Assembly (NCBI GenBank): GCA_009363175.1
Contig: CP045205.1
Location: 3,100,001 to 3,164,000 of the forward strand
Direction: 5' to 3'
DNA length: 64,000 bases
Origin: Citrobacter telavivensis
Lineage (GTDB): Bacteria > Pseudomonadota > Gammaproteobacteria > Enterobacterales > Enterobacteriaceae
Below the pieces are notes generated by a model that worked only from the letters and a program-made list of their open reading frames with translations, searched no databases and had not been told where the DNA came from. Made by a program: the position numbers and the translations under genes. Below are positions 27,222 through 37,274 of this stretch, one piece after another; the stretch's first letter is position 1; each line of letters begins with the position of its first letter.

Positions 27222-28115
27222 TTAAAAATCTACCGCCCATTGTGCGTGAAACAGGATCACTGCGTTACCGGATATCGTGACTTTTACCGGTTGGTTATCC
27301 TGAATCGTCACGTCAATATCAACGATGCCGTCGCGACCTAATGCCCGTCCCTGATGTCCTTTCACCTGTAGCAATTTCCCGTCATGTTGTAATAAATGAT
27401 GATGCACCAGCCAGGCACCCATTGGGCCATTGGCATTGCCCGTCACCGGATCTTCCACAATACCGATTGCCGGAGAGAACATGCGTCCATCGGTCTCATT
27501 TTTACCCGGACGGATCTGAAAAGGAAAAAAGCCATTGCAGCCAATCTGCTGACTGATAGCGCAAAGCGCAGAAAGGTCGGGGGCGAGGGCGTCAATATTG
27601 ACCTCAGGCTTCAGTGGGATCATCACTTTGGAATGACCGGTCGAGGCGACCTGAATCGGCAGGCCCGGTAGCATTGCGTCCTCACTCAGGTGCAGCGCGC
27701 GTAGAATGGCGGCGCGGATGTCGCCTTCGAGCGGCGCGTCGAAGGAGGGCGCACCTTGTTCCAGCGAGATACGATAATCGTCGCTATCATAGCGGATCTC
27801 AACCCGGTGACGTCCCGCCAGCGAGGTTTGCCACACCGTGGTATTACCCAGTCCCAGCGCCGTGGCGCGGACGTAATGTGCCGCAACGGTGGCGTGCCCG
27901 CAAATGGGCACTTCTACCGTCGGCGTAAAATAGCGAATGCGTACATCGCTGTCGTCGCTTTGCAGCAGGAATGCGGTTTCGGAGTGACGCAGTTCGCGGG
28001 CAATCAGTTGCATCTGCGCGTCGCTAAGGCCGTCAGCATGCAGGACAACACCGGCGGAATTGCCGCGAAAAGGGGTTCTGGTGAAGGCATCAACGTGGTA
28101 AACCTGTGGTTTCAT
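27222..28115 (-). CDS. yddE: YddE, PhzF-family isomerase-like protein
   Basis: 297 residues in two similar domains of the PhzF/diaminopimelate epimerase-like fold. The catalytic Glu of PhzF appears in RHSETAFLL near residue 45, and PICGHATVAAHY and EDPVTGNANGPMGAW are the paired loop signatures. PhzF proteins isomerise small aromatic or amino-acid-like acids; the substrate of YddE is unknown. The start at 28115 has GGGAG 7 bases upstream and gives the E. coli length; the ATG two codons earlier sits too close to that site. It is downstream of narV on the same strand but separated by a hairpin. Confidence 0.92.
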   Translation of the reverse strand: MKPQVYHVDAFTRTPFRGNSAGVVLHADGLSDAQMQLIARELRHSETAFLLQSDDSDVRIRYFTPTVEVPICGHATVAAHYVRATALGLGNTTVWQTSLAGRHRVEIRYDSDDYRISLEQGAPSFDAPLEGDIRAAILRALHLSEDAMLPGLPIQVASTGHSKVMIPLKPEVNIDALAPDLSALCAISQQIGCNGFFPFQIRPGKNETDGRMFSPAIGIVEDPVTGNANGPMGAWLVHHHLLQHDGKLLQVKGHQGRALGRDGIVDIDVTIQDNQPVKVTISGNAVILFHAQWAVDF

Positions 28116-28212
28116 TAGCATTCTCCCTGAGTTGGAGAAGCATCATAACGTGCAGCGTAGCGGATGGCGATGCCGCCAACATGAACACGCTTTTCGGCTG
28201 GAGCGAACAGTC

Positions 28213-28236
28213 GCCCGGCAGATTGCACTGCCGGGC
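28213..28236. terminator. Hairpin at the end of the nar operon
   Basis: GCCCGGCAG (28213-28221) / CTGCCGGGC (28228-28236), a 9-bp perfect stem 10 bases after the narV stop. It lacks a U-run and might instead protect the mRNA 3' end. Confidence 0.5.
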
Positions 28237-28245
28237 AGTGGAAGG

Positions 28246-28926
28246 CTATCGACGGGAACGAACGATCTGGTAGCGACGACTGAAGTACTCAAACGGCGCG
28301 CTCCAGACGTGAACCAGACGGGTGAACGGGAAGAGCAGGAAGATGGTCATCCCCAGCACCAGGTGCACGCGGAAAATAAACGCCACGCCGTCCAGGTGGG
28401 CAGAGGCCCCGCCACGGAAGGTCACAACTGACTGCGCCCACTCCACCAGTTTCAACATTTCACTGCCGTCCGGGTGCTGCGCGGAGAACGGTATCGTGCT
28501 TAAGCCCAGTATGCACTGAATCAGCAGAATGCAGAGGATCAGGATATCCGCCGTGGATGAGGTGGCCCGGATGCGGGAGTTTGTCAGACGACGTACCAGC
28601 AACCCCGCACCGCCGACCAGCGTCAGCACGCCGCAGATCCCGCCTGCAATCATCGCCATCTGCTGTTTCACCGCGATGGGCAGGAACCAGGCGTACATCC
28701 AGTGTGGGGTTAACATCCCGAACAGGTGGCCAAAGAAGATCCCCAGAATGCCGATGTGGAACAGATTCGACCACAGGACCATCCCGCGTTTGTCCAGCAT
28801 CTGACTGGAGGACGCCCGCCAGGTGTACTGCCCGTAGTCATAGCGCAGCCAACTGCCGAGGATGAAGACCGTCCCGCAAAGATAGGGGTAGATGTCGTAA
28901 AAAAAGACGTTCAGGAACTGTATCAT
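28246..28926 (-). CDS. narV: Nitrate reductase Z gamma subunit (cytochrome b) NarV
   Basis: 226 residues with five membrane helices. It carries the two b-type haems that take electrons from quinol and pass them to NarY; conserved His residues lie in helices 2 and 5 (for example FGHLFGMLTPHW and RVHLVLGM). The start codon overlaps the narW stop by 4 bases. Last gene of the narZYWV operon, the second nitrate reductase of enterobacteria, which in E. coli is expressed at low level and induced in stationary phase through RpoS rather than by nitrate. Confidence 0.95.
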   Translation of the reverse strand: MIQFLNVFFYDIYPYLCGTVFILGSWLRYDYGQYTWRASSSQMLDKRGMVLWSNLFHIGILGIFFGHLFGMLTPHWMYAWFLPIAVKQQMAMIAGGICGVLTLVGGAGLLVRRLTNSRIRATSSTADILILCILLIQCILGLSTIPFSAQHPDGSEMLKLVEWAQSVVTFRGGASAHLDGVAFIFRVHLVLGMTIFLLFPFTRLVHVWSAPFEYFSRRYQIVRSRR

Positions 28927-29618
28927 TTCGGGCCTCCCGCGCTGACGTCGACGTACTGCGGCGCCACGTCCTGGCTAAAGCGTCGTTGATATTGCTGTAA
29001 TGGCGAACTGTCACAGGCCGTGGCGTTATCTTCGATAAATTTCACCTGTTCTTCTTCCCAGACGGCATCCAACGCCTGACGAGTGTCATCACGCGTTTCA
29101 GTGTCAACCTGTTTCGTGACACTGTCACTTGAAAGTGGGCTACCCGACAGGAGCAACAGGGCATCGAATAGCTGATACCACGGCGTGCCACGCTGCTTTA
29201 AACGTCCCCCCAGCAGGGCCAGAATCGGCGAGACGTTCTGCAAGCCTTCGCGTGCGTCGGTTTCTGGCAGCACGCTCAGGTATTCCAGATACAGCGGCAG
29301 ATGGTCCGGCAGTTCGCGACAGTCGAGTTGCAATCCCACTTTTTCGTACTGCGTCAACAGATCCACCATCGCCTGGCCGCGATCGCGGGACTCTGCATGC
29401 ACGTGCTCGAACAGCAGTAGCGAAGTGGCGCGCCCACGGTCAAACACCTCGCACCATTCGGCCTGTTTATCGAGCAGCGGCGCGTTGAGCAGTGCTTCGG
29501 TGAAGTCGGTGAGCATTGGCGCATCGTGGCGCACCAGTGCCAGCGCGTCGTCCTTACACGCCCACAGCCACTCATCCGGATACTCCATCAGCAGGCCAAT
29601 CACCTTGAGGATTTGCAT
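28923..29618 (-). CDS. narW: Nitrate reductase Z assembly chaperone NarW
   Basis: 231 residues, all-helical TorD/NarJ-type chaperone that binds the NarZ apoprotein and helps molybdenum cofactor and Fe-S insertion; it is not part of the final enzyme. The N-terminal half has the LMEYPDEWLW and LPLYLEYLSVLPE segments of the family. The start overlaps the narY stop by one base (TAATG) and the end overlaps narV by 4 bases. Confidence 0.94.
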   Translation of the reverse strand: MQILKVIGLLMEYPDEWLWACKDDALALVRHDAPMLTDFTEALLNAPLLDKQAEWCEVFDRGRATSLLLFEHVHAESRDRGQAMVDLLTQYEKVGLQLDCRELPDHLPLYLEYLSVLPETDAREGLQNVSPILALLGGRLKQRGTPWYQLFDALLLLSGSPLSSDSVTKQVDTETRDDTRQALDAVWEEEQVKFIEDNATACDSSPLQQYQRRFSQDVAPQYVDVSAGGPK

Positions 29619-31162
29619 TATTCACCCTCCGCCTTGTCACGCACTTCGGTGATGTTGATGGCGTCAATGCGACTGCTGTTGAACAGATTGAATTTGGTAT
29701 CGGAACCGTGGCACCCGTCGCCGAAGGAGAAGCCGCAACCGTTTTTCTCCGGGAAGGCATCGTGCGCCATTTCACGGTGGCTGGTCGGGATCACAAAGCG
29801 GTCTTCGTAGTTGGCAATCGCCAGGTAGCGATACATCTCTTCAATTTGTTCAACGCTTAAGCCCACTTCATCAATCGCACGAGTATCGGTGACGCCTTCG
29901 ACGGTTTGCGCCCGCATATAGTGGCGCATTGCCATCATGCGCTTGAGCGCACGCAGCACCGGCCCGGTGTCGCCTGCGCTCAGCATATTGGCGAGATACT
30001 GCACTGGGATCCGCAGGCTTTCGATCGCCGGCAGCACGCCGTCGCTTTTGGGCAGTCCGCCCGCATCGGCGTAGGACTGAATGGGCGACAGCGGCGGCAC
30101 ATACCAGACCATTGGCAGCGTGCGGTATTCCGGATGTAGCGGCAGCGCCAGCTTCCAGTCCATCGCCATTTTGTATACCGGCGATCGCTGCGCCGCGTCG
30201 ATAACGTTTTGCGGGATCCCCTGTTTCAGCGCTTCTTCAATCACCGCCGGGTCGTGCGGGTTCAGGAACACGTCGCACTGGCGCTCATAGAGATCGGTTT
30301 CATGTTCGGTGCTGGCCGCTTCTTCAATGCGATCCGCATCGTAGAGCAGTACGCCGAGATAGCGGATACGCCCGACGCAGGTTTCCGAACAGACGGTCGG
30401 CTGGCCGGACTCAATGCGCGGATAGCAGAAAATGCATTTCTCTGATTTGCCGCTTTTCCAGTTGAAATAGATTTTTTTGTACGGGCAGCCGCTGATGCAC
30501 AAACGCCAGCCGCGGCATTTATCCTGATCGATAAGCACAATCCCGTCTTCTTCACGCTTGTAGATGGCACCGCTCGGACAGGTAGCGACACAGCTTGGAT
30601 TCAGGCAGTGTTCGCACAGACGCGGCAGATACATCATGAAGGTGTTTTCAAACTGGCCGTACATCTCCTTCTGGATCTTGTCGAAATTGCGGTCGCGGGC
30701 GCGTTTTTCAAATTCACCGCCAAGCAGCTCTTCCCAGTTCGGCCCCCAGATGATTTTATCCATCCGCTTGCCGTCAATGAGCGAACGGGGACGGGCGGTA
30801 GGCACATGTTTTCCCTCCGGCGCGCTGTGCAGATGCTGATAGTCGTAGGTGAACGGCTCGTAATAATCATCGATTTGCGGAATGACCGGGTTAGCGAAGA
30901 TTTTAGTGATGACGCCCATTTTACCGCCCAGACGGGGTCTGATCTTGCCATTCACGTCGCGAACCCAACCGCCTTGCCACTCCTCCTGATCTTCCCAGTT
31001 TTTCGGATAGCCGATGCCGGGTTTCGTCTCGACGTTGTTAAACCACGCGTACTCCATTCCTTCACGCCCGGTCCAGACGTTTTTACAGGTAACGGAGCAG
31101 GTGTGACAACCAATGCATTTATCGAGGTTCAGTACCATGCCAACCTGTGAGCGTATCTTCAT
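29618..31162 (-). CDS. narY: Nitrate reductase Z beta subunit NarY
   Basis: 514 residues, electron-transfer subunit. Four cysteine clusters are visible: CIGCHTCSVTCK near 19-30, CEHCLNPSCVATCPSGAIY near 185, CRGWRLCISGCPYKK near 217 and CIFCYPRIESGQPTVCSETC near 245. In the third, Trp replaces a Cys, as expected for the single 3Fe-4S cluster; the others are 4Fe-4S. The start overlaps the narZ stop by 4 bases. Confidence 0.96.
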   Translation of the reverse strand: MKIRSQVGMVLNLDKCIGCHTCSVTCKNVWTGREGMEYAWFNNVETKPGIGYPKNWEDQEEWQGGWVRDVNGKIRPRLGGKMGVITKIFANPVIPQIDDYYEPFTYDYQHLHSAPEGKHVPTARPRSLIDGKRMDKIIWGPNWEELLGGEFEKRARDRNFDKIQKEMYGQFENTFMMYLPRLCEHCLNPSCVATCPSGAIYKREEDGIVLIDQDKCRGWRLCISGCPYKKIYFNWKSGKSEKCIFCYPRIESGQPTVCSETCVGRIRYLGVLLYDADRIEEAASTEHETDLYERQCDVFLNPHDPAVIEEALKQGIPQNVIDAAQRSPVYKMAMDWKLALPLHPEYRTLPMVWYVPPLSPIQSYADAGGLPKSDGVLPAIESLRIPVQYLANMLSAGDTGPVLRALKRMMAMRHYMRAQTVEGVTDTRAIDEVGLSVEQIEEMYRYLAIANYEDRFVIPTSHREMAHDAFPEKNGCGFSFGDGCHGSDTKFNLFNSSRIDAINITEVRDKAEGE

Positions 31163-34100
31163 TTTTTCGCCTCCTGTACCTGATCCCGACCTTCATCATC
31201 CAGCCAGTCAATGTTCTTCATTTTTCTAATCATGATGAACTCGTCGCGGTTGGAGCCGACGGTACCGTAATAGTTAAAACCGTAGGCAAGCTGCGCATAG
31301 CCGCCGATCATGTGCGTCGGTTTCGGGCACACACGGGTGACGGAGTTGTGGATCCCGCCGCGCATGCCGGTCACTTCCGAACCGGGGATATTCATGATGC
31401 GTTCCTGCGCGTGGTACATCATGGTCATGCCGGGCGGCACGCGCTGGCTGACGACCGCGCGAGCGGTGAGGGCGCCGTTGGCGTTGAAGGCCTCGATCCA
31501 GTCGTTATCCTCGATACCGAGCTCTTTCGCATCCGTTTCACTGATCCAGACAATCGGCCCGCCGCGCGACAGCGTCAGCATCAACAGGTTTTCGCTGTAG
31601 GTGGAGTGAATGCCCCATTTCTGGTGCGGCGTCAGGAAGTTCAGCGCTTTCTCCGGGAAGCCGTTCGGCGGAATTTCACGCATCTCACTGACGCTGCGGG
31701 TGTCAATCGGCGGGCGATAGGCGACGAGACTTTCACCAAACGCGCGCATCCACTGATGATCCTGATACAGCTGCTGACGGCCGGAGAGTGTGCGCCACGG
31801 AATCAGCTCATGGACGTTGGTATAGCCCGCGTTATAGGAGACATGCTCGCTTTCCAGACCAGACCATGTCGGGCTGGAGATGATTTTGCGCGGCTGTGCC
31901 TGGATATCGCGAAAACGAATCTTCTCGTCTTCTTTGTTGAGCGCCAGATGGGTATGCTCACGTCCGGTCATCGCACCAAGCGCTTGCCACGCTTTCACCG
32001 CCACCTGACCGTTGGTTTCCGGCGCCAGCGCCAGGATAACCTCCGAGGCATCGATTGCCGTTTCGATCAGCGGGCGGCCTTTCGCCGGGCCTTCGCGCTT
32101 GGTGTAGTTAAGCTTGCCGAGGAAATCGACCTCCGTCTGGGTGTTCCACGATATCCCCTTACCGCCGTTACCCAACGTATCCATCAGCGGTCCGAGCGAA
32201 GTAAAACGCTCGTACGTCGCGGGATAGTCGCGTTCCACCACGGCAATGTTTGGCGCGGTTTTTCCGGGGATCAGGTCGCATTCCCCTTTACGCCAGTCCT
32301 GAATGTCGAACGGCTGCGAGAGTTCTGCCGGTGAATCGTGCTGTAACGGTTGCAGCACCACGTCGGTTTCTTGTCCCAGATGGCCGACGCAGACCTCGGA
32401 AAAGACGTTGGCGATGCCTTTGTAGATTTCCCAGTCGCTTTTCGATTCCCACGCGGGATCCACCGCCGCCGACAGCGGGTGAATAAACGGATGCATATCC
32501 GAGGTATTCATGTCGTCTTTTTCATACCAGGTGGCGGTCGGCAGAACGACATCTGAGAACAGACAGGTGCTCGACATACGGAAATCGAGCGTCACCAGCA
32601 GGTCGAGCTTGCCTTCGATCGCCGCAGACTGCCATTCCACCTCTTCTGGCTTAATGCCTTCGCTGGAACCCAGCGCTTCTCCCTGAATACCGCTCTCTGT
32701 ACCGAGCAAATATTTGAGCATGTACTCATGGCCTTTACCGGAAGAACCGAGCAGGTTAGAACGCCAGACAAACAGGTTACGCGGATGATTCTTACCGCTG
32801 TCCGGCTGTTCGCAGGCAAAGCGAATATCACCGGATTTCAATGCCGCAACGGTGTATTCCACGGGTGACAAGCCGGCCTTTTCGGCGCTGGCTTTGACCG
32901 TCAGCGGATTGAGATTAAGCTGCGGCGCAGAGGGTAGCCAGCCCATGCGTTCGGCGCGCACATTGAAATCGATCAGATGACCGGTGAATTTTGAGGCATC
33001 CGCCAGCGGCGAAAGCAGTTCCTGCGCGGTCAGTTTTTCATAACGCCACTGGCTGGCGTGATTGTAGAAAAACGAGGTGCTGTTCATCTGGCGCGGCGGA
33101 CGGTTCCAGTCCAGGGCAAAGGCCAGCGGTAGCCAGCCGGTTTGCGGACGCAGCTTTTCCTGGCCGACATAGTGCGCCCAGCCGCCGCCGCTCTGCCCGA
33201 CACATCCGCAGAACACGAGGATGTTGATCATTCCCCGGTAGTTCATGTCCACGTGATACCAGTGGTTGACGCCGGCACCGAGGATAATCATCGAGCGACC
33301 GTGGGTCTTATGCGCCGTATCGGCGAACTCACGGGCGATGGTTTCAATCTGAAAACGCGGCACGCCGGTTATCTGTTCCGCCCACGCTGGCGTATAGGCT
33401 TTCACCTCGGAATACGTAATCGCAGCGTACGCGTCTTCCAGACCGCGATCGAGGCCGTAGTTTGCCAGTACCAGATCGTAGACGCTGACCACCGGGCATC
33501 GGCTGCCATCGGCAAGCGTTAACTGCTTCACCGGCAGTTGGCGCACCAGTACGGGTTCCTGCTTCACGCTGCGAAAATGGGGGTTTTCGTTGCCGCCGAA
33601 ATAGGGGAAGGCGACGCCCAGCACCTCATCATGCTGACCGAGCAATGACAGTGACAGTTCGGTTTCTGATCCTGCCGCCAGTGATTCAAGGTTCCATTTG
33701 CCTTTTTCACCCCAGCGGAAACCAATCGAACCGTTAGGCACCACCAGTTCCCCGGTGCTGTTACAGGCGACCGTTTTCCACTCCGGGTTATTGCTTTCAC
33801 CCAGCCCATCGACCAGATCCGAGGCGCGCATCATCCGTCCCGGCACGTAACTGCCGTCCTCGCGGGCGTCCAGTAATACCAGCATCGGCATGTCGGTGTA
33901 GTGACGGCAGTAGTTGAGGAAGTAGTCGCTGGGATTGTCGAGATGGAATTCTTTTAAGATAACGTGTCCCATCGCCATGGCCAGCGCGCTGTCGGTGCCT
34001 TGTTTTGGCGCCAGCCACTGATCGCTCAGCTTGGCAACTTCGGAGAAATCAGGAGTAATCGCGACGGTTTTGGTGCCTTTGTAACGGACTTCGGTAAAGA

Positions 34101-34899
34101 AGTGGGCATCCGGCGTACGGGTTTGCGGTACGTTGGAGCCCCAGGCAATGATATAGCTGGAGTTGTACCAGTCGGCGGATTCAGGCACGTCGGTCTGTTC
34201 GCCCCAGGTCATCGGTGAAGCGGGCGGCAGGTCGCAGTACCAGTCGTAAAAACTCAGACAGGTGCCGCCGAGCAGGGAAAGATAGCGGGTGCCGGCGGCG
34301 TAAGAGACCATCGACATCGCCGGGATCGGCGAGAAGCCAGCGACGCGGTCCGGGCCATAGGTTTTGACGGTCCAGACGTTAGCGGCGGCAATGAGCTGGT
34401 TGAGTTCTTTCCAGTTGGAGCGGATAAACCCGCCGCGACCGCGCACCTGCTTGTAGCTCTGGCACTTTTGCGGGTCATTCATGATCGAATCCCACGCCAG
34501 CACCGGATCGGGATGGGAAGCCAGGGCCTCGCGCCACAGTTCGATCAGCCGTTTGCGCACCAGCGGGTATTTCAGACGGTTGGCGCTGTACAGATACCAG
34601 GAGTAGCTGGCACCACGCGGACAACCGCGCGGTTCATGGTTGGGCAGGTCCGGACGGGTACGCGGATAGTCGGTCTGCTGGGTTTCCCAGGTCACCAGAC
34701 CATTTTTGACGTAGATTTTCCAGCTACAGGAGCCGGTGCAGTTCACCCCATGGGTTGAACGGACAATCTTGTCAAATTGCCAGCGCTGACGATAGCTGTC
34801 TTCCCAGTCCCGGTTGGTATGCATCACCTGACCGTGACCGTCAGCAAAGGTGTCACCCTTTTGTTTAAAGTAACGGAAGCGATCCAACAGTTTACTCAT
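31159..34899 (-). CDS. narZ: Nitrate reductase Z catalytic alpha subunit NarZ
   Basis: 1246 residues, full length for NarZ. The N-terminal HGVNCTGSCSWKIYVKNG holds the His and Cys ligands of the FS0 4Fe-4S cluster (near 50-65). YNSSYIIAWGSNVPQTRTPD near 225 belongs to the molybdo-bis-MGD binding core, where Asp coordinates Mo. No Tat signal is needed beyond the short remnant at the N terminus, because the enzyme faces the cytoplasm. It reduces nitrate to nitrite using quinol electrons through NarV and NarY. The transporter gene narU lies 118 bases upstream on the same strand. Confidence 0.97.
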   Translation of the reverse strand: MSKLLDRFRYFKQKGDTFADGHGQVMHTNRDWEDSYRQRWQFDKIVRSTHGVNCTGSCSWKIYVKNGLVTWETQQTDYPRTRPDLPNHEPRGCPRGASYSWYLYSANRLKYPLVRKRLIELWREALASHPDPVLAWDSIMNDPQKCQSYKQVRGRGGFIRSNWKELNQLIAAANVWTVKTYGPDRVAGFSPIPAMSMVSYAAGTRYLSLLGGTCLSFYDWYCDLPPASPMTWGEQTDVPESADWYNSSYIIAWGSNVPQTRTPDAHFFTEVRYKGTKTVAITPDFSEVAKLSDQWLAPKQGTDSALAMAMGHVILKEFHLDNPSDYFLNYCRHYTDMPMLVLLDAREDGSYVPGRMMRASDLVDGLGESNNPEWKTVACNSTGELVVPNGSIGFRWGEKGKWNLESLAAGSETELSLSLLGQHDEVLGVAFPYFGGNENPHFRSVKQEPVLVRQLPVKQLTLADGSRCPVVSVYDLVLANYGLDRGLEDAYAAITYSEVKAYTPAWAEQITGVPRFQIETIAREFADTAHKTHGRSMIILGAGVNHWYHVDMNYRGMINILVFCGCVGQSGGGWAHYVGQEKLRPQTGWLPLAFALDWNRPPRQMNSTSFFYNHASQWRYEKLTAQELLSPLADASKFTGHLIDFNVRAERMGWLPSAPQLNLNPLTVKASAEKAGLSPVEYTVAALKSGDIRFACEQPDSGKNHPRNLFVWRSNLLGSSGKGHEYMLKYLLGTESGIQGEALGSSEGIKPEEVEWQSAAIEGKLDLLVTLDFRMSSTCLFSDVVLPTATWYEKDDMNTSDMHPFIHPLSAAVDPAWESKSDWEIYKGIANVFSEVCVGHLGQETDVVLQPLQHDSPAELSQPFDIQDWRKGECDLIPGKTAPNIAVVERDYPATYERFTSLGPLMDTLGNGGKGISWNTQTEVDFLGKLNYTKREGPAKGRPLIETAIDASEVILALAPETNGQVAVKAWQALGAMTGREHTHLALNKEDEKIRFRDIQAQPRKIISSPTWSGLESEHVSYNAGYTNVHELIPWRTLSGRQQLYQDHQWMRAFGESLVAYRPPIDTRSVSEMREIPPNGFPEKALNFLTPHQKWGIHSTYSENLLMLTLSRGGPIVWISETDAKELGIEDNDWIEAFNANGALTARAVVSQRVPPGMTMMYHAQERIMNIPGSEVTGMRGGIHNSVTRVCPKPTHMIGGYAQLAYGFNYYGTVGSNRDEFIMIRKMKNIDWLDDEGRDQVQEAKK

Positions 34900-34923
34900 G
34901 ACATTTCTCCTGCTCCATAGGGT

Positions 34924-35012
34924 CTTGTAGGCCGGATAAGGCGCAAGCCGTCATCCGGCATTGCGTGATTGCCTGATGGCGACGCATGGCGTCTTATCAG
35001 GCCTACGTCAGT
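34924..35012. repeat. REP/BIME element between narU and narZ
   Basis: Two REP units in opposite orientation: TGTAGGCCGGATAAGGCGCA at the left and TGCCTGATGGCGACGC followed by TATCAGGCCTACG at the right. This fills most of the 118-base gap and could uncouple narU from narZ expression. Confidence 0.75.
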
Positions 35013-35017
35013 TGTTG

Positions 35018-36406
35018 TTATTTTTGTTGTGGTTTACGGCGGCCATAGACCAGCCAGGTCACCAGCACGCAGACGATGTAAAACACCAGAAAGATTTTCA
35101 TGGCGCCGATGGGGGAACCGGTCATCGCCAGCGAACTGCCGAATGCTTTAGGAATGAAGAAGCCGCCGACGGCGCCAATTGCGGAAATAAAACCCAGCGC
35201 GGCGGCGGTGTCGGTCACCGCTTCACGCTGTGCCTGTTCGTCGCTGCCGCCGCGCAGTTTCACTTTGTAGATAGTGAGCTGGCGGAAGATGACGGCAATC
35301 ATCTGGAAGGTAGAGCCGCTACCCAGACCTGCGGTTAAGAACAGCCCCATAAAGACCAGATAGAAGGCGATAAAACTGCCGGAACCTGAGCCGGGCAGCG
35401 TCAGGAAGAGCAGGGCCGAGAACAGCGCCATAAAGATGAAGTTAATCAGCGTCACGCGCACGCCGCCAAACTTGTCGGAGATGACCCCGCCCGCAGAACG
35501 CGCCAGCGCGCCGATAAACGGGCCAAAAAACGCCAGGTTGAGGATATTCACATCCGGAAACTGCGTCTTCGCCAGCATGGCAAAGCCTGCGGAAAAGCCG
35601 ATGAATGAGCCGAACGTTGCCAGATAGAGCAGGCTTAATAGCCAAAGGTGAAAACGCTTGAGCACCGGCAACTGAGAGGCGATAGAGGCTTTGGAACTGG
35701 CGATGTCATTGGTGCCAAGCCAGGCGGCTATTGTGGCAATCGCCAGCAGCGGCACCCAGATCCAGGCGGCGTTTGCCAGCGAAAGCAGTGACCCATCGGG
35801 TTGCGGGACGCCCTGGACGCCGAGGAAGGCAAATATCGGCAGGAAGATAACCAGCGGCGCAGCCAGTTGCATCACGCTGACGCCGAGATTGCCCAGCCCT
35901 CCGTTCACCCCAAGCGCGCTGCCTTGCTTCGCTTTCGGGAAAAAGAAACTGATATTGCCCATGCTGGAAGCAAAGTTTGCACCGGCAAAACCGCACAGCA
36001 GCGCGATGATGATAAATACCTCGAAAGGGGTGGTGGTATTTTGCACCGCAAAGCCGAGCCAGACGCAAGGAATAATCAGTATCGCGGTGCTAAAAACCGT
36101 CCAGCGGCGTCCGCCAAATATAGGCACCATAAAGGAGTAGGGAACGCGTAATATTGCGCCAGAAAGTGAAGGTAATGCGGTTAATAAAAAGAGTTGATCG
36201 GTGGTGAAATTAAAACCAATTTTATTGAGATTGACGGCGACGGCGCTGAACAACATCCAGACGCAGAAGGCAAGTAACAGGCAAGCGACTGAGATACAAA
36301 GGTTTCTTCGTGCTATGTGTTTACCTTTATTCTCCCAGAATGCGGGATTTTCCGGCTTCCAGTCACTCAAAAGATAACGGTTATTTTTCTCATTTTGTCG
36401 CGCCAT
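35018..36406 (-). CDS. narU: Nitrate/nitrite transporter NarU
   Basis: 462 residues, MFS nitrate/nitrite porter with 12 membrane helices. The two nitrate signature motifs are seen: GFAGANFASSMGNISFFFPKAKQGSALGVNGGLGNLGVS near 140-180 and GFISAIGAVGGFFIPKAFG near 415. The start at 36406 (MARQNEKNN) matches E. coli NarU; an upstream in-frame ATG adds six residues. It is first in the narU-narZYWV cluster and in E. coli is favoured in nutrient-poor stationary cells. Confidence 0.95.
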   Translation of the reverse strand: MARQNEKNNRYLLSDWKPENPAFWENKGKHIARRNLCISVACLLLAFCVWMLFSAVAVNLNKIGFNFTTDQLFLLTALPSLSGAILRVPYSFMVPIFGGRRWTVFSTAILIIPCVWLGFAVQNTTTPFEVFIIIALLCGFAGANFASSMGNISFFFPKAKQGSALGVNGGLGNLGVSVMQLAAPLVIFLPIFAFLGVQGVPQPDGSLLSLANAAWIWVPLLAIATIAAWLGTNDIASSKASIASQLPVLKRFHLWLLSLLYLATFGSFIGFSAGFAMLAKTQFPDVNILNLAFFGPFIGALARSAGGVISDKFGGVRVTLINFIFMALFSALLFLTLPGSGSGSFIAFYLVFMGLFLTAGLGSGSTFQMIAVIFRQLTIYKVKLRGGSDEQAQREAVTDTAAALGFISAIGAVGGFFIPKAFGSSLAMTGSPIGAMKIFLVFYIVCVLVTWLVYGRRKPQQK

Positions 36407-36629
36407 ATTACCCCTCACATGCACATGCGTTCATGAAAAAAAAGAAATAGTCTGCGCAGAGCGCTATACGCCCTTTTAAGAATTTATTGATGCTTTTATG
36501 AATGTTGAGGAAAGGATAGATAAAAATGCGCAACCACGCGGAGTGAAGGGGGAATAACAGGTTGCTTAAGTGTTACCAAATGTAAATAAAAAGTATAAAT
36601 GGCTAACATTCATTCGTTCAGGCATTCGT

Positions 36630-37208
36630 TCAGGAAAAAAGCTCCAGCGCAATCATGCGATCCAGATGGCGATCAAACGCCGGATCGTCCATCTCCTGAA
36701 TGCCGAGAACGTACATGCCATCCAGACCGCACACCAGCGCTATCAAGCGCCAGGCGATGTCTGCGGGGGCGGAGGCGGTGGTGAACTCTCCGGCGGCGAG
36801 TCCGCTTTCGATAATGGCGACCGTTTCCTCATGCCACATGCGCATGGTGAGAAGGTAGGCGCTTTTGATTTCCGGATCTTTGTCCGCAAGGATCTGCGCT
36901 TCGCGCCAGAGCTTAATATAGGGCTCGAATCCGCGGTCATCACTGCCCAGCGTGGCGTGCAGACGCATGCGCCAGGTGGCATCTTCCGCGACGAGTTCCG
37001 CATCCAGCAGGGCGCGAATAAGACGGACAAAGGCCTGCGATTTAAGTTCTCCGGCGGAGGTGAAATGGTGGTGGACTTGACCGGTCGCCACTTTCGCTTC
37101 TGTGGCGATTCGCCGGACGGTCATGGCGGAAAAACCGTCTTCGAGCGCCACGCGCATGGCCGCCTGTAATATTACTTCGCGACGCTCATCTTTATTCAGA
37201 TAGCTCAT
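36630..37208 (-). CDS. smvR: TetR-family repressor SmvR
   Basis: 192 residues with an N-terminal TetR helix-turn-helix (about 10-55, MTVRRIATEAKVATGQVHHHF) and a helical ligand domain. In Salmonella and Klebsiella the TetR gene next to narU and divergent from smvA represses that efflux pump. Here smvA is 7.5 kb away because the ben-cat block lies between them. The start at 37208 is preceded by GGAGGTGG. Near its 3' end CATTCGTTCAGG is repeated twice in tandem (36609-36634). Its own operator-like site lies at 37249-37264. Confidence 0.85.
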   Translation of the reverse strand: MSYLNKDERREVILQAAMRVALEDGFSAMTVRRIATEAKVATGQVHHHFTSAGELKSQAFVRLIRALLDAELVAEDATWRMRLHATLGSDDRGFEPYIKLWREAQILADKDPEIKSAYLLTMRMWHEETVAIIESGLAAGEFTTASAPADIAWRLIALVCGLDGMYVLGIQEMDDPAFDRHLDRMIALELFS

Positions 37209-37248
37209 ACCACCTCCATTCTTGCTGGAGAGGCAGTGTATCAACAAG

Positions 37249-37264
37249 CTGGACAGACGTTCAA
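37249..37264. promoter_or_regulatory. Putative SmvR operator upstream of smvR
   Basis: CTGGACAGACGTTCAA has the core TGGAC-N4-GTTCA shared with the two sites upstream of smvA (44631-44646 and 44668-44683). It lies 41 bases from the smvR start, suited to autoregulation. Confidence 0.55.
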
Positions 37265-37274
37265 TTGTTACACG

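Noticed and set aside
31147..32334. 395-codon frame opposite narZ
   Set aside because: Long antisense frame caused by codon bias of narZ; no ribosome binding site and no recognisable domain.
36609..36634. CATTCGTTCAGG twice in tandem as a possible attachment site
   Set aside because: A short local duplication at the smvR stop with no matching copy at the other edge of the ben-cat block.
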